The position numbers were made by a program, and so were the translations under genes. From Trissonchulus latispiculum (taxonomy: Eukaryota; Nematoda; Enoplea; Enoplida; Ironidae), in the NCBI GenBank assembly GCA_030248195.1, contig JASAND010023201.1, forward strand, positions 1 to 64,000: DNA of 64,000 nt, in the 5' to 3' direction. Shown here in pieces: positions 21,236 to 32,273 of the stretch. Below the pieces are notes generated by a model. The model saw only the letters and a program-made list of their open reading frames with translations, made no database searches and was not told the DNA's origin. Numbering within the stretch: position 1 is the first letter of the stretch; each line of letters starts with the position of its first letter.

Positions 21236-24234
21236 ACACCCACTACCGGGATCTCCTACGTAATTTTTTGCATGGATGAAGCAATCTTGACAAAACATTG
21301 GGTAAAGCCAGTCTGGTTGGCAAGCTATCTTTGTGCAAATACTCGCTGTGGGAGAGCGCATGTTGTCTAGCTACCATCGTGGCTTTGCGCATGCGCAAAT
21401 AATTAACATTTTATTTAAGCATTGTATATTAAGGCAAAAAGCGCTTTAAATTGTTTGCTTGTCTCTTCTGTACGTGCTTTCTATCAAACGCTGCAGATGA
21501 TTTTGCATATGGCTGGCGTTGACTGTCTACACAAGTAATGTAATGTAAGATCATTTCATACAAAATTGAATCTACTGAGTTTAGAGGTAGTCATTGTGTT
21601 ACTTTATGTGTTGTTCGAACGCACTGTGAATTTCCAAAACCAAAGCAAACAATGAAAATTTGTTTTGTCTTTGTTTGTTTCAAAGAGCTTTGTTTTTAAT
21701 TTTCTCGCAACTGCTTCAGCCAAACTTGACCAAATTTTGTAGATATGCTTTATGTCCGCATTCGCCCAGGCCGTCTTCTTTGTTTTTGGATAAATACAAT
21801 AGTAGGAAACATATAAAATGTACAAATCTTTGAAATACGTGTAATGTTACGGATGAATTAAAACTCAAAAAGTTAAGAAATTTCATGAAAACATGAATGT
21901 GATCCGAAGTGGAATTGTCGTTGTTGTTGCTCTTTAAAAATCTGTTACTCAGAACCTAGACTGCAACATGTGACGTCCAAGCAATTGTTGTAATTATTGA
22001 TGATTATGTGAGTACCAGAGTTGTCAGTCAGTTCAAAACGCTCAGGAATTCACTAATAGGGACATAGGGTCTAGCGTGGTTAGGGAATAAAGTTAGAAAT
22101 AGCACTGTAGCCCGCTTAAATGACGCAAGAATAGAATAGAATCTGAGCAGAATACGGTTTAAAAAGGATTAATCAGGGTATTAACTTATAACGGAGGGGT
22201 CGTTAGAGGGGTCGTTACCCTTTCAGGGTTAGTAATAGGCCCCAATCACAGTCTCTAAGTAACGGAGGAGTCGTTACTCTTCCTAGGCCTTACAAGGCCT
22301 TCTGTTGTTAGAAATATTCCGAAATTTTCATTTAAAGTAAACTAAAATTAATGAAGAGAAAAGTTTAATAAACGAGTCGCATAGGAAGTGGCAAATTGTT
22401 AAAGAAAGTTCTGTTAAAAGACGATTGTATGGCTACTACGTTCACATGTTGGAAGATGGGCATAGGATAACGTGGGGGGAATGGGGGGGGGGTGCAGACC
22501 CCCCCCAGACCGACAAAAAACGGCTAGACCCCTCACTGAAAGGGGAAAAAAGGGCAGACCCTCTCGTCCAGAAGGGAAAAAAGGGTAGACCCCTCAACTA
22601 TTTTTACGAAAAATTGGTAATTTTTAGCAAATTTTAGGGATTTGTTTAAAAAAATTTCTTAAAAATCGCTAAAAATTATCATTTTTCACTGATTCTTGGT
22701 CAAACACGTTAAAAATGCGCAATTTTTGCTAATTCGGAAGCAGACCCCATACAATTTCGGAATTTTTCAGGGGTAGACCCCCCAGAATCGGACCCCGTGT
22801 TAATGTATGAAGATGGGTCACTAAAATGCACTTATTCGTTAGCTAGGCGCATTAAATATCGGTAAGGGGCATTAATAGGTGTTAGCTAAGTCTAATTAGC
22901 AGTAATTTGGTTTTAAAAATTAATAAATTTTGAAGATTTTTGGTAAAATACAACTTAGGTTTATCTGAAAGGCAATTTTTTCCTGATTCTAAAAATCCAA
23001 ACCCGGTCCTTTAACTCCCAATAGTGCGAAAGATATAGGCCAAAAAGATTTGGGAGATTACATTTACATTTACATTACAGCAAAGACTTGCCTTGCAGAG
23101 AAGGAGTTAGTACACACCTTAGGTGTGGAAAAAGGTTCGGAGGGGGGCGTAACCCTCTCCCAAATAAATAAAATAAGGTGAAATTAAGTTAATCTAGGTA
23201 GTTTATACGTAGAATATTAATATCTAGTCTTTATTTCCTAAGAAATTACGTAGTTCCTTGTATGCACTAATTTTTGTGCAACAATTGCCCTCCTGTATCC
23301 TCAGGTAGAGACTCCCAGTTCCAGCGAGGGAGAGCAATTGTTGCTGGGATTAACGAGCGGCCTCCCTTGTTCTCGGCCGAAAAGTCACGCCCAAAAGGAA
23401 GAGAAAGGGGCTTGGAAACAACGGAGCGCCTAAAAATAATAAACATAAAATTTACAAAATATTACGGCCAAAGTGGCAGTTAATATTTATTTTTTCAAAA
23501 TGGGCCCGGGAGGCCTTGACTTCGTATTATTTCGTTTTTCAATTCAAAGAAATTAATCTTTTAAATAGCAAACTTCCCCTTTGGTTATCTCTACATGTTT
23601 TAACCAAAAAGTCTGGAAAGTTTCTTGAGATTCAGCTTGGGAAATCCATCAAACAAGGGGTCAGTTGGAGGGTCATAACTCCCGACCCCCCATTAATCTC
23701 CATTCCGGTGGGCCAGGCGTGCAAACAGCCCACGTCGGGTAAGAGTTTACAAAGAGCATTTCCAGAAAATCTGGAAATCCGCTTTCTTCAAAGAGGACCC
23801 CGCAAAAGGCATAAGGTCAGTGAGCTGTCAGACTCCTGTCAGCTCACTGCAAAATTCAAAATTTCTTTCAGTGTTTGCTTCAGCTCCGGCGAGAGCGGCC
23901 GTGTATCCCCCCTCTAAAAGTGCGTCTCCTGGTGTGCCAGCGTTTTGGCCGGAGAATCCCCAACGCGCTTCTTCCCCCCCCCCATAGGAACTCGAGTTAG
24001 GACCTCCTCTGACCCACACAGGTAAGAAGAGATGATCTGAGCCAACACGGAGCAAACTACAACACGATTGAGGGCCATGTGACCGTATTATGCTCGGCCA
24101 TTCGCACAAGGAACACAATTTCTCTAGGTTTTAGAAGGCCTTTTTCGGCCTATTTTTACTTTTGGTTCTTTTTGGCCTTCGGGCCTCAAGTTTCAATCAA
24201 AATTCTGGCCTTTTTTGGCTACTTCCTTATCAAT
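21236..24234. other. Mixed non-coding and repeat-derived DNA
   Basis: No supported gene. Around 22180-22290 the phrase GGAGGGGTCGTTA and close variants recur, and 22490-22800 is a G/C-run repeat with recurring AGACCCC. A short hairpin-capable pair CAGTGAGCTG / CAGCTCACTG sits at about 23818-23848. Open frames at 23274-23483 and 23516-23917 have no family resemblance. Confidence 0.4.
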
Positions 24235-24385
24235 AATCAGCGAGCCCTCGTGGCCAGTATTTTCACTTTTTAATCAGCGAGCCCTCGTGCCCAGTATCTT
24301 CACTTTTTAATCAACGAGCCCTCGTGGCCAGTATTTTCGTTTTTTAATCAGCGAGCCCTCGTGGCCAGTCACTTTTCCTTTTTTA
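24235..24385. repeat. 37-bp tandem repeat, four units
   Basis: Units start near 24235, 24272, 24309 and 24346 and share AATCAGCGAGCCCTCGTGGC followed by CAGTATTTTC and a T-rich linker. Unit 3 has AATCAACG and unit 4 diverges at its end. Confidence 0.88.
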
Positions 24386-24950
24386 CGTTTCGGGGTTTCT
24401 TTTAGTAATAACGGGACTTTGAGTGGGGACCCACCCCTGAGCTGAGTTAGGAGGTCCCTTGGTTACGACCTCATGTTAGAGCTAAGCTAAATCAGGAACA
24501 ATTCTCCCCACAGCTGGCAATTAGGAATTGCCGGCCGTAATTGCGAACGTAGGCGCTATTGAAGCTAAAAAACGTAGTCTGTAACTGTGAAGTGTAATCG
24601 TGTGCAGGTCGGCTACCTAAAACTAATAGGAATTAAAACCCAGGAATCGTTTCAAGCATTAATTATTCAGTTGTTTTGAGGGGAATGGCCGACTTCCCCA
24701 GTTAATTTACTTATACGAAAGCTGTCCTTAGCGGAAAGGTGTGTGTGTGTGTGTGTAATTTTGTTCTTGTTGTAATAATTGCCGAGCAATTATTACTCGT
24801 TCAGCTTTCCAAAGAAATTGTCAAAGTTCCCAAAGTTCTCAATCGTTGTCAAAACTACGAAAGTTTATAAACTTCAAGTTTAGGACGAAGGTCAGTAAAT
24901 TTCAATCTCCGACAAAAAATGTGCATACAAAGAGTAGATAGGTTTAGATT
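24386..24950. other. Non-coding, no recognisable gene
   Basis: Contains an 18-bp (GT)n run near 24740. Nothing else is identifiable. Confidence 0.45.
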
Positions 24951-25034
24951 GGAAGATACTAGGATTAGTATTAGGTGTTTAGTTGCCCAGTAGGAAGATA
25001 CTAGGATTAGTATTATGTGATTAGTTGCCCACAT
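24951..25034. repeat. 42-bp tandem duplication
   Basis: GGAAGATACTAGGATTAGTA begins each of two adjacent units (24951 and 24993), both ending in TTAGTTGCCCA plus two or three bases. Only two units are present. Confidence 0.88.
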
Positions 25035-25875
25035 AATTGTTGTGATGATAATTGTGTGAATGTGTGAATGTGACCCCCAAATTTACGTAAAATTGGCTCC
25101 TTGGGTAAATTCCTTATGTATTATGAGGTTCCAAGTTTAGCCCCATTTCTAGAATGTGAATGGTAGACAGAAATTGTGTAATTGTGAGTGTGAATGAGGG
25201 CATACCATGTAAACTCCCTTTGTTCGATAAGGGTCTTGGAAACGCCAGGATGAATGCGTAACATTCAGATATTAGGCAGGAACTGGGCCAAATTGAGTAG
25301 CAATTTGGCCCCTAATCGTACATAATTAAGGATTTATTTTGTTTAAAACTTAGCAGTGTGCTTGACGCGAAACTGTCAATTTTGGAGTGAATATAGTCGA
25401 GTCTTGCTTGAATATTTGTGCATTCGGCGGTTTAAAGCAGGTTCTGTGGCTTAGGGTCACGGGGACCCCGAATTATGTCTGTAAGTCTGTTGGATTTCCG
25501 GTCATCCGTGTAGGTAGCCCTGCGATTAAGGGGCGGATGAGCCGCATTTATGGAATCCAGAACTGCACGAATTGGAAGTTTAACAGAAATAATGCTCAAA
25601 GTAGCAGGAGAAATCACCATAATTAAGTGACCAAAAATTTTAACAATCAAAACATGGCGGTTGCGAAGCGTTTGGACTTAGAAATAGATTGCCGCGGGGT
25701 ATGACCATCTATAAAAAGAAAATGGGGTTTTCAGCTACTTCGCTAGTTCTGGGCCCCAACATAGAAAATTGAAACCTTTCCGATAGGGATGGGGAAGTCG
25801 TCTAAAATAGCGTTTTTATGAAGCGTTTCGACTTAGAAATTCGAGGCCCCAACATAGAAATTGGGTGTAAAAAAG
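25035..25875. other. Non-coding with a short partial duplication
   Basis: GAAGCGTTTxGACTTAGAAAT occurs near 25662 and 25818, suggesting a partial local duplication. The 79-codon frame at 25387-25626 has no recognisable motif. Confidence 0.4.
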
Positions 25876-26233
25876 GTAAAGGTGACCCCTGGAGAATATC
25901 TACATCCCTGCTTCAGGGACAAGTGGAGCAGGTGCTCATCCCCGCATACACAGCCGTAGAGACAGGAGAGTCACCTCAAATTATGACTACATCCGTGGAA
26001 GGGGCCGGCCCTTCAAGTCTTTAAGCCCTACGCTGACTCCTGTTACCTTCCCACAATAGTGGTACCCATTTACCGACCAATTAAGGATGGATAGTTGGGT
26101 TGGCTAGAGCTCACGGCGAACCGATATGTGCTTAGTCCCTTGCTCAAGGGGATTTGTGAAAGCTTTGTGGCAGCGGGGATTCGAACCTCGGACTATCGGA
26201 TCCGAAGTCGAACGCCTTAACCACTCGGCCGGC
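25876..26233 (-). mobile_element. tRNA-derived SINE, copy 1
   Basis: This roughly 358-bp unit is shared with 32574-32939. Read on the minus strand it begins with a tRNA-like head (26169-26233) and then a conserved body containing CCCCTTGAGCAAGGGACTAA, CACATATCGGTTCGCCGTG and GGTACCACT. The body motif with TTGAGCAAGG resembles the conserved central segments found in several animal SINE families (from memory, not checked). The copies differ at many sites, so both are old. Confidence 0.82.
26169..26233 (-). repeat. Class II tRNA-like SINE head
   Basis: GGCCGAGTGGTTAAGGC is the D arm of a Ser/Leu-type tRNA, and GGTTCGAATCCC is a B box. The long variable arm is missing, the T stem has a mismatch, and no clean acceptor stem can be formed. 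It is a SINE promoter, not a tRNA gene. Confidence 0.8.
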
Positions 26234-26239
26234 ACGGCA

Positions 26240-27000
26240 CAGCTATTTTCGGCCATTTGGTGGTGCCCATATATAGGAAATCGGGGTCGCTGAAAACGAT
26301 GAGCATACTGCCGATACCGTCCGAAGTGACCACTTGTCAGCATGGCTCCCGTGGTTCCTCGCCCGGGGTCAAAGTTGGGAAAACTCACTATAAACAGCGG
26401 TTTTCGGCGTCTTGGTTGGGGGCATGTAAAGTAAATCGACTACGCTCGTTTCAATGGGCATATTGCCGAAACCGATGAAATTGACCACTGGTCACTATGG
26501 CCTCGGGGGCCTATTGACCACTGGTCAAATGGCCTAAAACAGCGTTTTTCGGCGTTTTGGTCGGGGGCATATATAGTACATCGACTACGCTCGTTTCAAT
26601 GGGCATATTGCCGAAACCGATGGAAGTGACCACTGGTCACTATGGCCTCGGGGGCCTATTGACCACTGGTCAAATGACCTAAAACAGCGTTTTTCGGCGT
26701 TTTAGTCGGGGGCATATATAGTATATCGACTACGCTCGTTTCAATGGGCACATTGCCGAAACCATGGAAGTGACCAGTGGTCACTACGGTCTAGGGGACC
26801 TATTGACCACTGGTCAAATGGTCTAAAACAGCGTTTTTTGGCGTTTTGGTCGGGGGCATTTATAGTAAATCGACTACGCTCGTTTCAATGGGCATATCGC
26901 CGAAACCGACGGATGTGACCCTCGGGCTGCATGGCGCTCGTGGTTCCTCGGCCAGGGTCAACGTTGGGAAAAGTCCCCAAAAACAGCGGTGGGTGGGACC
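26240..27000. repeat. 145-bp tandem array
   Basis: The unit start CGACTACGCTCGTTTCAATG occurs at 26437, 26582, 26727 and 26871, giving periods of 145, 145 and 144 bp. Diverged partial units lie before and after (from about 26240 and to about 27000). Most units contain the near-palindrome GACCACTGGTC twice and a phrase like GCGTTTTTCGGCGTTTTGG. Short open frames across it are repeat translations. Confidence 0.9.
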
Positions 27001-27070
27001 TGTGTGGGTCAAAATGAGATCGAATATGCTGCCACGTACTCTACAACAATACCAAAAATGGAAGAAGACA

Positions 27071-27296
27071 AGTAGGAAAAATGCTCCTTGCAGTCGCATG
27101 TAAAATGCAATATGAGCTAAGGGCAGCATTTAAATACGTAAAAGACAAGAGATAAAATACTTGATATGAGCCAGCATCTAAATGGGTAGAAGACAAGATT
27201 CAAAATGCTTAATATGAGCCAGCATTTAAATGTCTAAAAGACAAGATTTAAATGCTTAATATGAGCAGCTCGCTTTCTCGGGCTCATATTGACGCC
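27071..27296 (+). repeat. Left terminal inverted repeat
   Basis: Starts AGTAGGAAAAATGCTCCTTG and ends GGCTCATATTGACGCC. It matches 27746-27971 in reverse complement with scattered changes. Confidence 0.85.
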
Positions 27297-27745
27297 ACAT
27301 TTACAGCCACTTAAATGGCTCCTTCAAGGCCCGTTATTTTCGCCAATGTGACATGCGTCAAATTCCTAAGTTGTCTACCCACAAGATAACTCTAAGCAAT
27401 TTAATTAAAACAAACGCTTTTATTTCGAAAACGTATTACTTGTCAGCTTATTTCTGTTTTTACAGTCCAGCTCATCTCTTTCAGAAGTCAGTTATGGCAA
27501 GCTGCCAGCTGAAATCGCACTAGTATGTAAGCTAAACTATATATATAACGATATAACGTAATATAATATGCGGGGCTAGAGCTATAACGTCATTACGATT
27601 ACGTGCTGAATAAGGATCTGATAGTTCCTGCAGTTGTCTTTATAGCGACTAATAGAGGCGTTTAGGTCAGGAGATGTGTATATACATTTTAGTCGACATT
27701 TCTTGACCCTCACTGAGTACCTTGAGGTTTACTTACAAGCTTGAA

Positions 27746-27971
27746 GGCGTCAATATGAGCCCGAGAAAGCGAGCTGCTCATATTAATCATTTAAATCTTG
27801 TCTTTTAGACATTTAAATGCTGGCTCATATTAAGTATTTTGAATCTTGTCTTCTACCCATTTAGATGCTGGCTCATATCAAGTATTTTAACTCTTGTCTT
27901 TTGCGTATTTAAATGCTGCCCTTAGCTCATATTGCATTTTACATGCGACTGCAAGGAGCATTTTTCCTACT
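27746..27971 (-). repeat. Right terminal inverted repeat
   Basis: Starts GGCGTCAATATGAGCC and ends AAGGAGCATTTTTCCTACT, the reverse complement of the left arm. Confidence 0.85.
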
Positions 27972-28656
27972 TCCTACTAGAGAATTAATTCATCTCATAT
28001 TTAGCGTTGAAGGGTCCCCCTTACGCACCCAGAACAACTGCTAAATTCTAATTCGCTTATTGTCTATTTGTAAATGTCTTCTCGAAATGTTGCAAAATTT
28101 GTGTATATAAAATCTCTTGCAATTGTGCTGATTTCCAAGTATCTACGTAGAAAATGCGACTGCAGAGAATCTACAGTATTGCTCAAAACGTGCAAAAATA
28201 TCAAAATTTAAGAAATTTGCTCAGCTGTAGCTATTTTTATGTTTCTAGTACGTATAAGAAACCTGTATATAAAAAGATTGCTTAAGGCACAACTAAGGAT
28301 ATTATTAAACGCCAGGAAATTCGATGGTATGGAATAAACACACGTTATTAATTAAAACAATGCTAAAGTTTATGTTAAAAATCGCTTAGCAACATTCTGT
28401 GAGTTTGCCCATGCCCACCGATTTCTAAATTTGTGCACTCAATCCCAAGTTTGCTCACCAAAATGCCCTCTGGCCTTTTTGAAAATACCCGGTTCCATCC
28501 GAAATTTTTTGCCTTTCTTTGCCATAGATTAATGCTTGATTCAAAAGTTATAGTCGTGATTAAAAAGCATCCGTTTGAAATTTTTTAATTTCAGCTAGTT
28601 TTTCGGTTTCCTCCTCAGTCTTTTTACTTTGGAATAGCCGATTTATCTTTGTTTAG
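27972..28656. other. Non-coding, probably intron upstream of the acidic exon
   Basis: No upstream exon could be identified. The stretch ends with a T-rich acceptor ATCTTTGTTTAG immediately before the acidic exon. Confidence 0.45.
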
Positions 28657-28791
28657 GCTTACGCTGAAGAAGAAGAAGAAGAAGAAGAAGAAGAAGAAGA
28701 AAACGAAGACGACGAGGACAACGTGGAATCTTTGGATGAAGAAGAAGAAGTTTCTGAAGATGGACAGTCGGAACCGGAGTATTTGCCAGTG
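28657..28791 (+). CDS. Acidic internal exon of an unidentified host gene
   Basis: After a good acceptor (TTTGTTTAG) 45 codons are open. They encode a run of about twelve Glu residues made almost entirely of GAA, then Asn/Asp/Glu-rich sequence with NVESLDEEEE and SEDGQSEPEYLPV. A plausible donor GTAGTG follows at 28792. Downstream the frame runs only a few more codons into a stop. Acidic runs of this kind are common in histone-binding, nucleolar and chromatin proteins, but the family is not identifiable. A simple GAA repeat that happens to be open is the main alternative. Confidence 0.5.
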
Positions 28792-30992
28792 GTAGTGTCC
28801 TGGGTTTTTTTGCTACATAATATTGTTATAAAATCATGACGTCAATAATATTCGTGCTTTCAAAGGGATTATTACCAAGTAGGGTTTTTCAAAAAATCAA
28901 AAAGGGCGGAGCCCCCCAGGCGTTGAAAATTTTATTAAAATTGTGAAAATTTTGGTCTGAAATCCTTCAAATGTTTTAATTTCCGACAGTATATTTTATT
29001 CCAGTCATTTCCAGAATTTGGAAACGTAATTTCATAGAATTATATGGCTATACAGTCCCTAATGGCACCGTTGCTTAGAATAATGAAGGCTAATGCCCAG
29101 ATGAAAATAAACAAAAGGAAAAACGTAGATAGATATTATGTATATATATGATATTCACGCCGAAGGCGCAAACTTTTTTGGAAAAACTTAGGCTTAAAAT
29201 CAATAAGAAATTTGCTCCTCCGGGTGAAAATTTGAGTGTGCTTTTTAGCGTTTTTCTTAAAATTTTGTGTTTTTAAAAAAGTGTGCGTAAACACAATAAA
29301 AACACAAAAAACAGTGTTACCAAGTACGGTACATTTCACGGAAAGAGTGCCAGTTGGAGAAGTTTTAACAATTGGAGAAATATCGTATACGATGGAAATT
29401 AGTTTTCTGTTCGCCCTCTAACCTTTTTACCTTCTATCGTAGTCAGTCATATTTTTCAGGGAAGTTTTTGGGGGGAGTGGAGTCCCAAGGGTGGAAACGT
29501 TTCGGTAGGATTTTTTAGTAAATATTTGCGTTTTTGGCTTATTTTGTTTGGGAAATGCAAAAAGTTCACCAAAGTATGTACATGCATTTAAGCTAAAAAT
29601 GACATTTATGTTAAAACATTTTTGGGCGAAGCCGAAAATTTTTTAACAATTTGCCTATTTTTTACAAGCATTTGGACACCAATAAAATCTCGGAGGAATA
29701 TTTTGCGAGATTCAGAGACAGGAAGATGATTTCGGGGGGACCGAGTACTAGCACTTGAGTTGCTCCAAAATAAGTGAGTCAAATCGTTTGTTCTTCGAAG
29801 CACTCACAGTTCCCTTGCAATTTTTTGCGTCCAGATGTGCGTTGGACGCAGTTTCTTATCCGTACGCAACGAAATTTTAACGGGACGCAAGCTAGACGCA
29901 GCATTACTTCGGGAGAAACCTCACTTTTGCAAGAGTAAAACTTTTGTTTCCAGCACCAATTTCTCTGTTTTCTTCCAAAAATTTCTTCGGGTTCTGGGGG
30001 TTCCGCCCCCAGACCCCTGGTGTTTACCACTTTGTCATGGAATGCGAGGTCATGTCTCAGTGTTATTTGTTAAGTTATTGTCTACCTGTATCCATATCAG
30101 ATCTTCGTTGTCCGGAGGGTCAGATTGTGGGTGGATCGATTGGTCACCCTAATCGGAGGAGTTGGGTCTCGGTAGCCAAACTCACAATATGTATATGTTA
30201 AGTTTGGGACTTGTGGCTATTACCATGGAAAAATTTTCTGGTTGCGGCTTGTTGTTAGCCGTCTAGGTGGGTGATTGGTTTCTGTGAATTTTCGGGGTGA
30301 TTGTTTTTTGTGAACATTGCTATAACCTAATTATATAAAGTTATGATTAATTAATTAAAATTACTAATAAAATACCTACCGTAAGCCTAAGGTTAATTAA
30401 CGACTTAGCGAGCAGACACACTTTTATATGGAAGCATGTATATATATACGTGGCTCAAGGTGGGACCCGCCGCTTTCAGAAAGTTGCGGGAGGGGGTCCA
30501 GGGTCGTATCCAGGAGGGGGAGCGATCCAGAGGGTCAGGACCCCGTTTTTGGAATTTATTAAATTTTTGGCTATTTTTGGTGCAAATTTGGCCGTTTTTT
30601 TGGGAAAAACTAGGCCAGGACTGTCCTTTTCGTGTTGGACACTTTCCTTTTCAAATTCCTGGAGACGCCCCTGGGGGTCCCCAGTTAACGAAGCGAGCAT
30701 GCCTAGCATATTCAGCTGGCATTTTCTAGGGTTTTGAAAGTGGGGGGAAGGGGGGGCTTCCTAAAGATGGGAGGGAACCAAGGTGTAACCTAAACTTTCA
30801 GCCAAAAATTAGCCTTTTTAAGGTAAAAATGCAAAAAATTGCTGTTTTAAGCTTTAAATTAACTTATAGGTCCATAAGTTAGCTAAAATTGAAAAAGTTT
30901 TGAAAATTTGACCTCAAACTTAATTTTTCGACACTTTTGGGCGACCCCCAAAAAAGTGTTTGGGGCTTGCCGAAAAATGGGAGGGCTCCTAA
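28792..30992. other. Intron (inferred), left part
   Basis: No exon recognised. It contains TTCACGCCGAAGGCGC near 29155 and repeat-like G/C phrases at 29470-29500 and 30480-30760. Open frames at 29779-30201 and 30436-30737 lie in these and are not supported as genes. Confidence 0.4.
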
Positions 30993-31699
30993 AGCCTAGT
31001 TCACAGCCACCAAGTTTCGCGTCAAGTCAAGTCAAGTCACGTCAAAGTCAGCATTCACAGATAGCTTTGACTTGACTTGACTGGACTTTGACTTGAAGCC
31101 CTTCAAGTCAAAGTAGACCAACGTTCTACTTTGACTTGAAAACTTGAAAATTCAGCCAATCAGATCGGACATGTTTATAGTCTATACACCAAACAGGCAC
31201 AATTAATTCATGCCGTGTATTCATTGTTGTTACGTTTGAAGTTTTTATTCTGTGAATACTACTGTACGGTTATGAAAAAACTATATACTATGTAACACGA
31301 CTCTACTGCTCTACTGAAGATACTCGAATTACTTTGATTGTAAAAATAAGTTGAAATTGAAATAAAAGCTACAATTGTAAAAACAAACTTTAACAAGTCA
31401 CACTTTTTGTTTAGAAGAGTTTTCTCAAAACTAATTGCATTTACATAATTTAGCAATAGAATCGTAAATTTTAAAATTAAAATTTTAAATGCTTTAATTT
31501 CTTAAACTAAACTTTCTATTATTCTAAGTATATAATCATCATGGACAAAAATATCACCAGTTGGGCAAAATTTTGGACGGAGGTTAAAGACGGTTAAGAG
31601 TCTGATTGGTTTGAATTTCGCGTACTTTTGACTAGACTTAATTTGACTTTAACTTGACGTGACGTGACGTGACTTGACTTGATGGCTGTGAACTAGGCT
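30993..31699. mobile_element. PIF/Harbinger-type MITE
   Basis: Terminal inverted repeats AGCCTAGTTCACAGCCA and TGGCTGTGAACTAGGCT are flanked by TAA at 30990-30992 and 31700-31702, the 3-bp TWA-type duplication of PIF/Harbinger insertions. Subterminal regions on both sides carry many GTCAAGTCAAGTC-type repeats and their complements, probably transposase-binding arrays. The interior is AT-rich with no coding sequence. Confidence 0.82.
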
Positions 31700-32273
31700 T
31701 AAAAGTGGAGAAGGAACTGAAAAGTGGAGGGCCCCCACCCCACTAAAAAGATGCCAGTTCAGAACATGATAGTGTAAGATTTTCATACTCTTATTCTATT
31801 ATGTATATACTCTTGCTGTTATGTAATGATAAATTAAGTATATTCTCTGGAGTGTTGTCTGAAGCATTGCTGTCATAGGGCCTTTGCGTAATAGAAGTTA
31901 GGGTTGTTAATTTACATGTAAAAAAGTAATTAATTTTTTTCACCTGTTTTCAACAGTGTAAAAAAGTGTAAAAAGGTGTTAAAAAGTGTAAAAACGTGTA
32001 AAAAATGTGTAAAAAATATTTCGATGCCAAATTAATTTCCTCTGTGCCACAGTTATGATTGACGCGTAGTACAACTGTCAGAAAGGATGAGTTTAAGCAT
32101 TTATTGGATGGATACCACAGCCACTAAGGCATTTATTTATTTTGATAATTGACCAAGAAATTTGTTTGATTGCTCGCAATTCTCCAGAAACTTCTATTCA
32201 TGTTTTGTTTTTGCGTTTATAAAGTGACGACAGATTAGCAAAAGAAAAATATAGAAAGTACAAATTCCATCAT

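Larger units (their letters stand above)
27071..27971. mobile_element. Long-TIR element with internally repeated arms
   Basis: Arms of about 226 bp (27071-27296 and 27746-27971) are reverse complements around a 449-bp spacer. Each arm contains several diverged copies of a 55-60-bp unit with ATGAGCCAGCATTTAAATG and AGACAAGAT. The inner arm ends carry GCTCGCTTTCTCGGGCTCAT. No transposase is visible. It begins just after the 145-bp array. Confidence 0.85.

Noticed and set aside
24235..24385. CRISPR-like array
   Set aside because: Units are contiguous tandem repeats without variable spacers, in a eukaryotic context.
21960..25340. A second LTR retrotransposon
   Set aside because: Composition and repeat phrases hint at one, but no LTR pair, primer site, zinc knuckle or polymerase motif was found.
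26169..26233. Functional Ser/Leu tRNA gene
   Set aside because: It lacks a variable arm and a closed acceptor stem and is part of a two-copy SINE.
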